Below, one piece after another: positions 1 to 11,117 of a stretch of DNA of 64,000 nucleotides; the first letter of the stretch is position 1; each line of letters starts with the position of its first letter. Below the pieces are notes generated by a model that saw only the letters and a program-made list of their open reading frames with translations, was not told the DNA's origin and did no database searches. The DNA is from Canna indica. Taxonomy: Eukaryota; Streptophyta; Magnoliopsida; Zingiberales; Cannaceae. The DNA lies in assembly GCA_034359265.1 (NCBI GenBank), contig CP136895.1, forward strand, positions 48,750,001 to 48,814,000, read 5' to 3'. The translations under genes and the position numbers were made by a program.

Positions 1-189
1 TTGGTATAGTGATGCACATATTGTAACGGATGATTAATACTGTTAGTAGAGACCTACCGTTAGTATAGAAGTCCCTATACTAACAGTTATTGATCTCATT
101 AGCAGAAAAATCCATTAGTATAGAGGTCCCTATACTAACAGTTATTGATATTGTTAGAAGAAAAATCCTCGTTAGAAAAAAAAATTTAA

Positions 190-478
190 TATAATTAATT
201 GATGGTCATATGACCATATCATGATTTAAACTTTGGTTGATGGAAGATAAATGTTTCATCTTAACCACTCAAGTAAGCTGTAACATATTATATGTATTTT
301 TATTTTTATTTACTTAAACTATATTTTGGTTAATTCGGACCAAACCAAAAATTGAAAATCTTTAAATTTTTAATTGTTAACTGAACCGAAAATCAATTGA
401 ACAAACCAATTTGGTTAATTCAGTTTTAGTTAAGTCGGTTAATCAATTTTTTGGTTAATTGATGAATTTTTCTCACCC
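190..478. mobile_element. Degenerate hAT-like MITE remnant (CGGTT-rich)
   Basis: This AT-rich stretch contains repeated variants of GGTTAATTCGG and AACCGAA and ends in TTCTCACCCTCC. That resembles the well-preserved hAT-like element at 38707-39353, which has CCGAACCGA-type subterminal repeats and ends TGCTCACCCCTA. A CTTAACCACTC block near 260-270 matches, in inverse orientation, the GTGGTTAAG block of that element. No clean target-site duplication remains. It sits inside the CACTA-like element and is too decayed for certainty. Confidence 0.4.
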
Positions 479-1089
479 TCCATCGGGCTATTGGGACAGG
501 CTGAAGAAATTTGTCTGGCCTATTAGTAATGGTCCATTCGTTAGTATAGAAGATGTTTTGCTAACGGATGCAACTTCGTTAGCACCTTTACTAACGACCA
601 ATAAAATTCGTTAGTATAGAAGATATTTTACTAATAACCCATAAATTTCGTTAGAAACTTTACTAACGGATACATAATCAGTTAGCATTAGTTTGCTCTA
701 TACCAACAATAAAGCTTGTCCGTTGGTATATGGTATGACTTTCACCAACGACTGTTATTTTTGGTTGTAAAAGTTACATTTACTAACAAATTTTCTATAA
801 GACCCGGAAAAGTTTCCTAATATGAAAATCTGTTTTGATGCAACGCGCCGGACCCAGGGGCAGTCGAGTCGAGCCTCAGGATCGTCTCGAGTGAAAAGGT
901 ATGACTCGGCTAATGATTCATGAAACCTATGTGGATGATTTGCTTTCCTTTTATGAAATCATACCTTAAATTAAGTTAACTCGAGTCATGTTAAGGGTTA
1001 AGTCGGAACCCAAGTTGAGTTCGGGTTTAGTCGAGTTCCGGGTATGAGTTAAGTGAGTCTTAAGGCCATCTTTGGAAAGATGGATGAGG

Positions 1090-1140
1090 GAATAAAACCC
1101 TCTTATTGCAGCCGTACGACTCACCCTTTGAGTCGCACAA
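1090..1140 (+). promoter_or_regulatory. LTR C core promoter with downstream hairpin
   Basis: A TATA-like GAATAAAACC (1090-1099) is followed by an inverted repeat CGACTCA-CCCTT-TGAGTCG at 1117-1135 and then CACAAGG. The same order (TATA-like box, hairpin, CACAAG or CACAC) is seen in LTR D near 10205-10254 and LTR E near 46808-46856, where the stem bases differ but still pair. The transcription start is inferred to lie between the TATA-like box and the hairpin or just inside it. Confidence 0.5.
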
Positions 1141-1272
1141 GGCTGCCTAGGGAGAAGAGGAGAAGGAGGAAGGAGGAGGCTTGAGGCTTGGGGCTTGGAT
1201 CGATCCGAGATTAGTGTCGTCGCCGGAAAAATTTCAAGTCGTCGTCACCTGATCCTTGTTTCTCCGCAATCT

Positions 1273-2998
1273 AGGTGAGTGGTTATGTTTTTGAAGCTTG
1301 GGGGAGGCGGGTAGCCGAACCCTAGATGAAATAGGTTGAGTTCTCGCGATCCTTCCGACGAATCTTGATTTCCAACGATGTGTGTTCACTATTTTATGAG
1401 ATTTCTTGTCGGAACTCACTGTTTTTCTTCGTTGTTTTGCAAGATCTTGGGGCTACCGAGTCATGGGAAAAGGGGAAAGGTCGTGCCGAAATTTTCCCCG
1501 ATTCCCTTGACGGCAAGAAGGCCCTTAGATGACCTTATATCACTGTTTGATGTAGTTCCCTTTGTACATCTCGCGTATTATGAAGTACGCTCTCCCTAGA
1601 AATCCCTTGAAGTGACCGACCGAACCCTACAACTCATGAAGAGGGTTCAGCCAAGGGTGAGGGAAAGGTAAATTAGTTCATTAGTATTTAAATGGTATGC
1701 GGAATTGAAGAGGTAAAGGTATAGCTAGAGTCTCCTCCCTCTTTTCCTACCACAACGGCCATGGCCGAGCAAGGTCTTCCTTGCTCATGGTTCGGCCAAG
1801 GTTATGGAGAGGAGGAGAGATTAGCTTTAGATGGAAATTGCATGATTGTAAGGATCATACATAGAGATATGACAATACTTAGGAAGAACACCAAACTTAG
1901 CATGTAGCTTGATTGATTTTGAATTGTACAAATGCTAGTTTTAGAACAATTGTTAGCATTAGATCCTTAAACTTTGGATGTTGACATTGTTACCATGTAT
2001 TGAATTTCATACATGTTATTTAAATTCATTACTACCTTGCCATGCTAGATTGTTGCTCCTTAATGTGCTAATATTCCTAAGGTAGTATAAAAATTGCTAT
2101 GTATATACATTGTGGTCATATATGATGAAGGTTGCAATATTTGAATATTTTCCTTTGGATTATACATGCTGCCCTAAATGTTCTTGGGTGGTATTCCAAG
2201 GTCGACACATGGAAATTCTCACCTAAGGCAGTGTAGAAGGATGGGTAACATGTAAGGCGTCACTAAACGTTCATAGCACATATATGGAAACTTAGTTAGG
2301 AGACGATAACACTTCTATTACTCCTTATATACTTTTGGAAATTAAGAACTCGTAGGTGTTCATATATTGAAAGGGCGGTATAAATTGTTGACCCGGTAGC
2401 CAGACTTAGGCCAGATACGGGCAAAGGCCCGAAGTATATATATATGGAAACTCTAGGATATTGATTGTGTGATGTGTTTGAGATGGTCCACCGAGGAGCG
2501 AGGAGGTCAAAAATGACCAATGCTCAGCTCGGCCAGTATTGGGTCTAGAGGTGCGCCAGCGGGCCCGCTAGGTGCCAAACCCCAGTTGGGTGGGATTAGC
2601 TATCCTTTCCCCAGACGGTGTCCGAAGACTAGTGGACCATCCTAGTCGACGGCCCGGGATTGTTTGCTTACTTCTCAAGATGATGTGGCCAATGGCCAGT
2701 ATGATACTACCGGATATGGTAGGGACGGCAGTAGCCGGGATATTATTCTATGAGTAGGCCTAAGGGCCAGATGCCGAAGGCTCGATAAGCCGAGATGACA
2801 AGTTATCATATTCAGTTTGTACAAATGGACCCGTCGGGGTCGGTAATCGCATTAGAAATAAACTTTCAGTTGGTACAAGTTATCATTTTCTTTGATACCT
2901 TATATGATATATGCATGATTGAGGCTTATGTGGAGGTTCATTTGAGCCACTCATTGAGTCCCAAGTGGACTCATAGTTTATTCTTATTTTTGCAGAGC
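1273..2998 (+). other. Putative intron inside LTR C
   Basis: A strong donor AG|GTGAGTGG lies at 1273-1282. A pyrimidine-rich acceptor TTATTTTTGCAG|AGC ends at 2995. The predicted intron is 1275-2995 (1721 bp). Donor and acceptor contexts recur in LTRs B, D and E in the same order and at similar distances from the LTR end. Splicing itself is inferred. Confidence 0.45.
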
Positions 2999-3417
2999 AT
3001 GAGCAGTGACTTGGTATGTCGACATGGTGCAGCTGGTGGGCGGCAGGCGGTGTCATATCTCGTAGCGGCGTCCATGAGTCTTAGACTAGTGCTTAGTAGT
3101 GTTTGGTTTTGTTTCTGCACTGACAGTTGTAATTGAGAAAGTATTGTAGAATATTGTTTCTTGAACCTTCGGTTTCTTTGATGTTGATGTTTCTACCCGT
3201 TTTGGAAAACATATGGATTGTGACTTTGCAAACTTTTTATAAAGTATGATGAGATCTCTTTTACTCGATGTGTCTTGACTTTATTGGTGTCAGTGTAGAC
3301 TGTAGGCTACAGGGCAAGAGGTAAGCCCTGGCCGGTCACACTACCCTCAGTTGGGGTATGACATTTTCTTACCGTTAGTAATATTATCTGTTAGTATATG
3401 TCATTTATTTTATAGTG

Positions 3418-3884
3418 AGTGCCCTACAACCCAACTCGAGCCAAACCAAATGGCTTCGCCCGGGGGCTCCACCCAACCATACTCTCGAACCTGACTCGAG
3501 CAAGACTGAATGGCTCCGCCTAGAGGCTCCACTCGACTATACAAGGACATCCACGTCCTTCCTTATCACGAGGGATATGTCATTCTAGGACCCACTATCT
3601 TCGTGATCAGTCTCGATCCATTCTGAGCAATATCTTCGCAAGATTGCCGAGCGACGTCATCACCTTCACCTACAATAAATACAGACACGACACACCTCAT
3701 GTAACATAATTCTTTTTTTTATTACCTCAATTTTGGAGTCCCACTAACTTGAGCGTCGAAGTGTATTTAGAAGGCTCACCCCCCCTCCCCCCCCCGACCC
3801 CCACCCCCACCCCCCGCTGGAGTTGCACTTAACCACGAGAAACACCGAGCCAGATCAAACTATTCTGATCCTCAAGCAGGAACA
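3418..3884 (+). repeat. Degenerate Tat-type LTR fragment with poly-C tract
   Basis: The stretch resembles the Tat LTRs at 5102-5498 and 50141-50555. Shared blocks are the GGGGCTCCACCCA-type block, ACAAGGACAYCC, the CCCATTCTGAGCA-type block, AATACAGACACGA (promoter region) and an end like CAGGAACA at 3877-3884. A low-complexity C-rich tract lies at 3780-3816. Its left end is cut by the CACTA-like terminus at 3417, so it is older than that insertion. Confidence 0.5.
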
Positions 3885-5101
3885 TGTCTAGTTGGGCACA
3901 TACGTTGGATTCGGTTCGGACCCGATTTTAATGAACACCTAACTGAGTTATTTGTAGGACTACTTTTTAATTATTTGTAAAAAAATAAAATGAATATTTA
4001 AATAGAACTGTGTTATCTATTAATATTGAGTATATATGTACTTCATACGGCGGCATTATTAGTTGCAGGCAGTCATTGTTTAATCATCACATGGCTAATT
4101 TGTTATCAAAAGGATATCCTAATTATTAATCTCTTGACATTTAATACTCTTCAGATTCTTCCCCATAAAATTCCATGTCGGTGACTACCTACCGCGCGCT
4201 AAATCTATACATATTCTTAATTAATCATCATGCTAATGACAGTGACAGAGTAGAGAAATCTTGCCATCATGCATATAATTATTTATTTATTTATTTAGAC
4301 ACATAATTAATCTTATCATCCACATGCCATTTATATAAACATTCTTAGTTGAATATATACCGTACATGATACTTAATTAATAATATTCCTCCTCCCATAG
4401 CATTTTTGCGTTAATTTCTTAGGAGAATCCACTTAGATTAAATTTGGATTCATTTTCAGCTCATGATAATTAGATTTATACATTGTTAGATACTCAGTCC
4501 TATAAATAATATATTTCGGTGAATATAATATTTTGATAATATATAAGAGGTTTAGATCATCCAATTATGGAGGTATTTAGTTAGGTTTGGATTTGGATTC
4601 TTCTATACATATTTTGTAATTAAATAAAGTAGGTATTAGTGATTAGTTACTAATATCTCTACCATTATTGAATTTTAAAATGCCAAAATTCCTTTTCTTA
4701 TACCTACCATTTTAACAATTAATTTAAATCATGGATATGATATATTAATTAATTAAAGTAATCATCGGATTTTATATAATAATTAATATGAAATGACCTC
4801 AAACCATAGACAAATTTATGCCATTTTTTTATTTTCATTTAGGTGTACGATTCTCGTCGAGAATTATAATTCAATGATGTTTCATTTCCTTAGACTTGAC
4901 ATAATATGTTTGTTGCCTCAGTCTTCAAGTTGCTTAGTATTTAATTAGATTTTGGACTTTGAAAGGAATAGAAGCTGAGGATATACATCTTAACTTAATA
5001 ATTTTCATGAAAAAATTATATTTACTTTTACATACTATGAAAAGGTTGATCATACGATTGATTTTAAACTACTACTTTGAGTTTAATTAAATCCTTGAAC
5101 T
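3885..5101. other. Unassigned AT-rich spacer
   Basis: I see no domain-bearing frame, terminal repeat pair or RNA gene here. The stretch is AT-rich with short runs such as (TTTA)n near 4281-4300. The last five bases, GAACT (5097-5101), are the proposed left target-site copy of the Tat element. Confidence 0.6.
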
Positions 5102-5498
5102 TGGATTGGACCAGTACTTTGGGCTCAACCGAATTAGATTCAAAAATATCCACACTCATGAATTAGACTCAAGTCAAAGCAGACACTATCAGCCCTAGGG
5201 CTCATCATTAATTACAAGGGATTCGTCAATTATGAACCCGATATCTTCGGGATTAGCCTTGACCCATTCTGAGCACATCCCCACGAGATTTATGGAGGCA
5301 TTATCACTCAAGACATTTCTCATCCTGCACTATATACAGACACGATTCACATCAGGTATACTCTCATTCCAATTTCCATTCCCACATATGGGATTCCTTA
5401 CGATCGAGCGTGAGAGTGTCTTTGCAGGTCCACCCACTGGAGTAGCACCGGACCAGGAGACGCGAAGGACCGCATCACACCGGCTTCAGGCAATAATA
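5102..5498 (+). repeat. Tat 5' LTR
   Basis: The LTR begins TGGATTGGACC and ends CAATAATA, directly before the primer-binding region. It aligns along its length with 50141-50555. A TATA-like CTATATACAG lies near 5331-5340, at the equivalent place to the 3' LTR. The LTRs differ at many positions, so the insertion is old. Confidence 0.7.
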
Positions 5499-5520
5499 TT
5501 TGGTATCCACCGTGGGGCCG
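5499..5520 (+). other. Tat primer-binding region
   Basis: TTTGGTATCCACCGTGGGG follows the LTR end immediately. The CACCGTGGGG context is characteristic of Tat/Ogre elements (family knowledge). The tRNA primer cannot be assigned with confidence from this decayed copy. Confidence 0.55.
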
Positions 5521-5539
5521 AGTAAATCTTACCTCCCCA

Positions 5540-6198
5540 CCATGGTTGGTACCTAGAGTCAGGCGAACGCCGCCGCACATAGGCAATACCCTAGCAACAG
5601 TGTTCCCCAACTACTTAGAGACGCTAACACGGCGAGGAGTGACGCTCCAGTGCCCACCAACCCTTCATCAGAAGAACTACTCCACATGGTCATTGACCTC
5701 CAAGCCTAGAAACAAAGGTTAACAACCCAGATCACGACTTTGAGGCAACCAAGGGAACAACACCCCACCGAGCATGATCATCATCGCTCGGAGCACGATG
5801 AAGGCAACCACCTTGAGAGAACCAAGAAATCGATCTCTATCTTTCGGGACAAAGCCTCCCGCACACACCATCAGAGAGAAGAGGAGGGAACCAGAGTCAC
5901 GGAGACCGTTCCTCCCTCATCGTTGACTCATGACCCTTCGCCTAGCATATCATGGCAGTCCGTATCCCCAACAACTTCAAACTGCCGAACACACTCCAGC
6001 CCTACGACGACATGGGTGATCCGACCACTCAACTGGTGATGTTCAAGTTGATGATGCTCCTCAACCACGCAACCAACTCGAGTGCAAGCATTCGTCAACC
6101 TAAACGACATAACCAACAACTCATAATGTCCATATCTAATCCGAAAAGCTATTTTAGGCACATCCTAATCCCGAATCTTCAACTGATGTTATCCGGAC
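5540..6198 (+). pseudogene. gag: Tat gag remnant (truncated, frameshifted)
   Basis: Several frames carry a Tat-type Gag N-terminus. A polar, charged leader with EELLHMVIDL and a His/Glu-rich stretch lies at about 5670-5930. The Gag core signature with [20 protein letters not shown] starts at 5952 in another frame and continues to about 6180. The order matches the start of Tat Gag proteins, where a K-LP-Y-G-DP block opens the conserved region. In-frame stops and at least one frameshift break it. The rest of Gag and all of pol are missing: at about 6199 the sequence switches to inverted Gypsy D RT. The Tat LTR and primer site lie immediately upstream. Confidence 0.65.
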
Positions 6199-6660
6199 CT
6201 TAAGTCAATCTTGGAAAACCACTATGCCCCATGCAGCTGATCGAATAGATCATCAATCCTTGGCAATGGATATCGATTCTTAATGGTAACATTATTCAGT
6301 TGCCTATAGTTAATGCACATCCGTATGGACCTATCCTTCGTCTTAACAAAGAGTACTGGAGCTCCCCATGGGAAAACACTTGGGCGAATGAAGCCCAAAT
6401 CTAATAGTTCTTGCAGCTAGCCCTTGAGCTCCCTCAGCTCTGCTAGTGCCATTCGGTAAGGGGGAATAGATATCGGTTTCATCCTCGGCTGCACCTCGAT
6501 GCAGAATTCAATCTCTCTGTCAGGTGGCAACCCTGGAAGTTCCTCAGGAAGCACGTCAAGGAACTCGTTGATCACTGGAGTCTCGCTCAGCTTTCCAGCC
6601 ACCCCTCCGGATTCCTTGGCCACCGACACAAAAATCAAAAAGGACTAGCAACGTCCACAA
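6199..6660 (-). pseudogene. pol: Gypsy D reverse transcriptase, N-terminal part
   Basis: On the minus strand the stretch VINEFLDVLPEELPGLPPDR (about 6610-6520) is the classic lead-in to chromovirus RT. It is followed by IPPYRMALAELREL and, with frame breaks, by a region matching the first RT motifs: [11 protein letters not shown], a [14 protein letters not shown] block, [24 protein letters not shown] and FSKIDLR. The catalytic FIDD/YADD region is lost beyond 6199. Internal stops occur around 6410-6420. The protease fragment lies directly upstream on the same strand. It is non-functional. Confidence 0.85.
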
Positions 6661-6714
6661 AGTAACTTCCGAGCCTGCAGGGCTGAAATCACCCTACAAG
6701 GTTCTCCTTTCCCA

Positions 6715-7090
6715 TCACCTTGGAAGATGAACTGCGGTACCTCGGCCCTTAGAGAAAATGACTATTTTAGCCCTGCAATTTACCTTCACGTAATGGGTGG
6801 CCAACAAATTCATACCCAGAATAACATCCAACTCCAATGATGGGAGTAGAACCAAGTCAGCTTCCAGAAGGTGACCACAAACACAAACTTCGCAGCCCAA
6901 AAAAATTGACTCAGCCACGACCACATCGCCCGTAGGCGTCGACACCACTAACAGTGCCTCAAGTAACTCTTTCTCTTTCCGCAAGAGAGGTGTAAATGAA
7001 GCTAATATAAAGGAATGGGTGGCCCCCAGGTTAAATAAAATATAAGCACTAGCAGAACAAACTAAAAGTTTAGCTGCTACCACAGCATTC
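6715..7090 (-). pseudogene. pol: Gypsy D aspartic protease domain
   Basis: An open stretch of about 120 codons carries the retroviral-type protease pattern. ILFNLGATHSFI stands where an active enzyme has a catalytic D-S/T-G triad, so the catalytic Asp is replaced by Asn and Ser by Leu. Further along is LELDVILGMNLLATHYVKVNC, the second conserved block (ILGMDWL in active copies). The domain lies between the zinc-knuckle end of gag and the RT start, the normal chromovirus order. The active-site changes make it inactive. Confidence 0.85.
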
Positions 7091-8364
7091 GACGCCTCCG
7101 CGCCCGCTGGTATAATAGAGAAAGCCTGGGCAGGAACCTTCCCAGAACTGCTCGGCTGCTACCCCCTGCCCTGCATCTGACCCCTCTGAGCCACTAAAAC
7201 TTTGGACACCGGTGCTTTCCCCTGAGATTGGGCTGCCCTCTGACCTCCACTGGTTGGACAGTCCTTCTTGTAATGCCCAAGTTGGCTGCATCCGAAACAA
7301 ACATTTGTACAACCATAGCATATACCCTAGTGTCATCTGCCACACTGTCCACAAGACAACGGTGCCTCGAACTTCTTCTGCACATCTGTGTCCCCTGTCA
7401 CTGCCCTCTATGCTGGACTCGGCCCAGAGTGGCCTCTGACCATACTCTGCCCTCTGCTCGCCTGTTGGCCTGGCCTCGCGACGACACCCTTAGAATAGGC
7501 ATGTCGATCTAGTGGTCCATGAGATCTAGACCTCTTCCTTGAGTGCCCCTCAGGTCGCTCTACACGTACTAGAGCTTCCTTCCGCATAGCCTCGTCAACT
7601 GCCTCAGCAAAGGATGTGCCCTCAGTGTAATGAATCAAGCGACCAATTTGTGGTCGTAGTCCCTCAACAAACTGTCTGACCCTAGCCGTCTCCGTAGCTA
7701 CCAAAGTAGGGTGGTAGCGGGACAACCGAGTGAACTCCATCTCATATTGTTGAACTATCATCCTGTTGGTCTGGCGAAGCTGCTCAAATTCTCTTTCTCG
7801 CCTCTTGCGGACACTCCTGGGCAAGTAGCGCTATGTCACTGCGGCCTTAAACTCGTCCCATGTAGGGGATGGTGTGAGTACCCCCCTACGGGCTCTCCGG
7901 GCATCGAGCCACTCCTTTGTCGGTCCCCTCATCTACAACCCCACCATATGCGCTGCTGCCTCAGATGAGCATCGTAGCAGCTCACAAAGCTGATAATAGT
8001 CACATAGGAAGTTAGTGACCTCTATTAACGGATCGATACTCGTAAACTTTGCGGGTCTCAATCTGACGAACTTCATATACAGAACCTTGTTCCCTGTGGT
8101 CTCATGACAGTCTGCTTTCCTGACCACTGCGGTACTAGCTCCTCAGTCTCTTGAGCCATTGGTGCAACCGGCTCGGATTGAGGCTACTGTTGCCTCATCT
8201 CTTGCTCCCTACGGAGCTCCCCAGTTAACTCGGCCACCTAGGCCTCTAATTGTGCCACTCGAGGGTCCTCCAGTGTGGTCCCTACCTCAGCCTCGGCCCC
8301 GACCCCTTTGGCCTGCTGAATTGTTGCCACTTCCACTCATCACTGCCTCACCTTGAGCCTCCAT
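7091..8364 (-). pseudogene. gag: Gypsy D gag with zinc knuckle
   Basis: The region holds a Retrotrans_gag-type capsid segment (about 7824-7540): REREFEQLRQTNRMIVQQYE, then LSRYHPTLVATE, RQFVEGLRPQIGRLI and FAEAVDEAMRKE. It is followed by a basic stretch and a CX2CX4HX4C zinc knuckle, CFGCSQLGHYKKDC, near 7300-7255. The upstream part (8364-7830) is Gly/Arg-rich then frameshifted, with several stops. The likely start ATG-ATG-GAG is at 8364. Gag packages element RNA in virus-like particles; this copy is broken. Confidence 0.8.
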
Positions 8365-8561
8365 CATTATCAGAAAAAAATAAAAAAGAAAACTGCATTA
8401 AGTACAAATCAAAAAAATTACTGTGATTACACGTACCATTGCTAATGCGTGCAGTCTCCGTAGCTCAGTATTGTGAACTAGAACACACCGTATACTGATA
8501 TACTAACACCAGCCTATACGGTACTCTATGCTCTAATAACCTAGTCAGGACCTAACCACAT

Positions 8562-8573
8562 GCTCTTATACCA
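8562..8573 (-). other. Gypsy D primer-binding site
   Basis: On the minus strand TGGTATAAGAGC follows the LTR end (GTGTGACA, then AAG). It differs by one base from TGGTATCAGAGC, which is complementary to the 3' end of plant initiator tRNA-Met and is found intact at 35524 and 54994. Confidence 0.75.
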
Positions 8574-9251
8574 CTTTGTCACACCCCAAAATTGGGTCAC
8601 GTGATCAGCCAGAGTATGGATAGGCATCCCACAGCCTAAACCAAACATACAGGTATTTCATGCATCATAAATCAAAAGATAAAGCTCTAAGACATAAATG
8701 TAAACAGTTTGGTAGCTACTCAATAATAGGCAAATAAAGCTACAAGATAAGTATACTAGCGTACAAGTTAAATGATAAAAGACTACAGTCCATACACACT
8801 AAATGTCTTAAACCGACTCATTTCCAACATTACTCGACTCAACTACGTCAACTAGATTCACGAGATTGCTACTAGAGTTCGCCGCCATCAGCTACGCCAT
8901 ACCTTAGCGATCACGCTCTACACAACAAACATACACAACTAGGGTGAGTTCAAGAACTCAGTGAGAGGTCACCCGACCTTCACCAAGAGGAAACAAGATA
9001 AATAAGTAATGCCATCGATAATTTGAGTTCAGATAACATAATAAAATAACATAAATATATTCTAATCCGACTCTATAGGAGTTTGTCCTCTAAATACCCA
9101 TCAATCATGTATGGAGTACCTGCTAGTCCAACCGCCCCCAGCTTGGATCCCAACTCGGGTTCACTGATCTTGGAAGGCACTCTAGTATCAGCGGCCAGAA
9201 CTCGATCGGGTAAGCCCCTCCGACCCATGAACACTCATACGCTAGGTGTAT

Positions 9252-9360
9252 CACTCGGCCTATCTGGCCAATACCATCTCGTGCGCGAAGCGCACCACTC
9301 GGTTTATCTGGCCTAATATCGTCTCGTGCGCGAAGCGCACCACTCGACCTATCTAGCCCA
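9252..9360. repeat. 44-45-bp minisatellite with palindromic core in LTR D
   Basis: About two and a half units start CACTCGRYYTATCTRGCC at 9252, 9296 and 9341. The first two contain the palindrome GTGCGCGAAGCGCAC (9281-9295 and 9326-9340), a 6-bp stem with a GAA loop. Confidence 0.85.
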
Positions 9361-10204
9361 ATAAGGCCCATTCTTTCAATTTAGAGGACTACCAAACTCC
9401 TAGACATCCTTTCCTTCCCATGTCTTACGGAATGTCAGTCCGCACCCGAACCTCAACCTTTCTATGCTTAACTTTCTAATTTATCTACTCGAGAGCTATG
9501 CCCTTATGTCAACTTGTAAAAGTTCACTTCACTAGTAACCCCAGGTTAACTTTCTTGTGTTTATAGCAAGTCAGGGAATGTCGCACCGGACTCACAATCC
9601 GACGTGTTTAACATGTACAACGACAATTCCAACCTATTGTAATCCTCTGATTACTCATCGTACACTACTGTTCAGTTCATGAAAATAATTTCTAAATTTG
9701 TATACTATAGCGTACATAAAGATCGATAGCTGGTATACTATAGGCTACATTAGGCCACAATAATATTAAGTATAAACATGATATGTTACCTATAAATCTC
9801 GGAATTGAACAGTAATAAAATCAGAATAATTAGCAAACATCAAATACATGCTTTCCCTAATAGAGCCGGCCCTCCCTAGGGTTTAGGGGCATGCCCTAGG
9901 GCTGCTGCACCATCCTAAACCCCAAGGGAAGCCCTACAAATCCCAATCTACACAACAAACTCGGAGAATCATTAGGACTCATAAGAAAACACAAGAATGA
10001 CTCTCAATTTCAAGAACCCTACATGGCAACCCCAAATCATTATTTCTAAAATATTTTAAGGAGAATCCACTCACCTATAACCGAGATTAAGGAAAAGGGA
10101 AGACGTTGACGAAGCCCGTGATGAATCAAATTCGGCGAAGCTCCGAATCCGACCCCAAGAAATCACTCAATGACTCCTCCTCCACTCACCTATTGGGATG
10201 TGTG

Positions 10205-10254
10205 CGGCTCCTCCCTGGAGCCGTACAGTCCCATGTGGTATTTTTATTAAATAA
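10205..10254 (-). promoter_or_regulatory. LTR D promoter-proximal hairpin and TATA-like region
   Basis: On the minus strand a TTAATAAAAATA stretch precedes CGGCTCC-AGGGA-GGAGCCG (10223-10205) followed by CACAC. The stem pairs fully and differs from the LTR C stem by paired substitutions. Confidence 0.5.
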
Positions 10255-10415
10255 TACCATTTTGCCCCCCTGCCTTTACTTAAGTTGATCTAAACCGCTC
10301 AAAATGAGTCTGATTCGAGCTCTGATCGTGCTGTCAGACTCGGCTCGAATCCAACTAGAATTTACCACAAAAATAAACTCATAATTAAGGGAAATTCCAA
10401 GGTGTAAGGGCCTCA

Positions 10416-10783
10416 CCTCAAGTTATGCGCTACCGCTCAACTCCTCACGTGCTGTTGCACATCACAATCAACACGCTGAAATTTATATAAAAAAATAATA
10501 TTAAATTTTTAGCAGATATTAAAAAATGATATGTACCAGAGCTCGCCCAGGCCAGAAGCAGCTCACTCCCCTTCGGCCACCAATGGATGACACCAGGGTT
10601 TTTTTTTCCCTTCTAAAAACCATGGCGAGGCATAATCACGTACGAGCTCACCACTTCGCTCGGAAGAACTCTATTGTATTGCTAGTTTATTTCCAATATT
10701 AATAAAGATGACTAACGTTCTTTTCACAATTCTATGTATGCACCCACAAAATCTAAAGCTGGTGGACGGATACCCAGCGGCTT
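10416..10783. other. Unassigned spacer
   Basis: No domain, terminal repeat or RNA gene was recognised. It lies between the proposed LTR D start and the tandem array. It may be residual Tat internal sequence. Confidence 0.4.
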
Positions 10784-11117
10784 ATGACAGGAACATCGTT
10801 GTCTACGGGCTCTCATGCCCTCAACACTCCCAGTGTGGCACTTGGCCTCATCGCCACTAAACGAGCTCCCACGCTCTCAACGACCCCAAACACGGTCCTG
10901 CCTTACGCTCCTCGCGAGCTCGGCTTGACCGTAGGCGTGGTCCTTGGCCATAGTCGCGCTCTCGGGCTCTCACGCCCTCAACAATCCCAGCGTGTTCTTC
11001 GGCCTCAATGCCACTAAATGAGCTCCCACGCTCTAAATGACCCCGAGTGTGGTCCTGCCTTAGGCTCATCGCGAGCTCGGCTTGACCCCGAGCACGGTCC
11101 TCGGCCTCAGTCACCGC

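Larger units (their letters stand above)
796..3363 (+). mobile_element. Solo LTR of a Ty3/Gypsy element (family C)
   Basis: The sequence starts TATAAGACCCGG and ends GGGGTATGACA. It is flanked on both sides by TTTTC (791-795 and 3364-3368), a perfect 5-bp target-site duplication, so this is a solo LTR of 2568 bp. The start differs from the expected TG by one base. Its 5' and 3' ends match the shorter inverted copy at 33528-34245. It contains a TATA-like box, a hairpin, a splice-donor-like site at 1275 and an acceptor-like site ending at 2995. Small open frames inside it (for example 2572-2757 and 2795-3136) have no recognisable domain and are not called as genes. Confidence 0.85.
1..3417. mobile_element. 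CACTA-like non-autonomous transposon, right part, with nested LTR
   Basis: The flanks 1-795 and 3369-3417 share many short direct and inverted copies of a motif like CGTTAGTATAG / CTATACTAACAG, for example near 45-75, 115-145, 535-560, 600-620 and 3371-3398. Such subterminal repeats are typical of CACTA-type elements. The right edge reads TTTATAGTG at 3409-3417, compatible with a CACTA terminus (TAGTG on the right). No transposase is visible, and the left terminus would lie before base 1. The element is interrupted by a solo LTR at 796-3363. CACTA is my preferred reading; another TIR superfamily with similar subterminal repeats is possible. Confidence 0.5.
6199..10415 (-). mobile_element. Truncated Tekay/Del-like Gypsy element (family D)
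   Basis: Read on the minus strand, the order is LTR (10415-8577), primer site (8573-8562), gag, protease and the start of RT. RT stops abruptly at about 6199. RT core, RNase H, integrase and the 3' LTR are absent. The left edge abuts the Tat gag remnant in opposite orientation, which suggests a deletion or illegitimate join after insertion into the Tat element. Confidence 0.75.
8577..10415 (-). repeat. Gypsy D 5' LTR
   Basis: The LTR ends (minus) with GGGGTGTGACA at 8577. The start is less certain and is placed at TGAGGCCC near 10415. On the minus strand it contains a TATA-like stretch (about 10254-10234), a hairpin (10223-10205), a donor-like AGGTGAGTGG (10076-10067), a minisatellite with palindromic units (9252-9340) and an acceptor-like TGTGTAG ending at 8918. 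The order parallels LTRs B, C and E. Confidence 0.7.

Noticed and set aside
2572..3136. Two plus-strand frames in LTR C
   Set aside because: They are not preserved in the other C copy (33528-34245) and have no recognisable domain.
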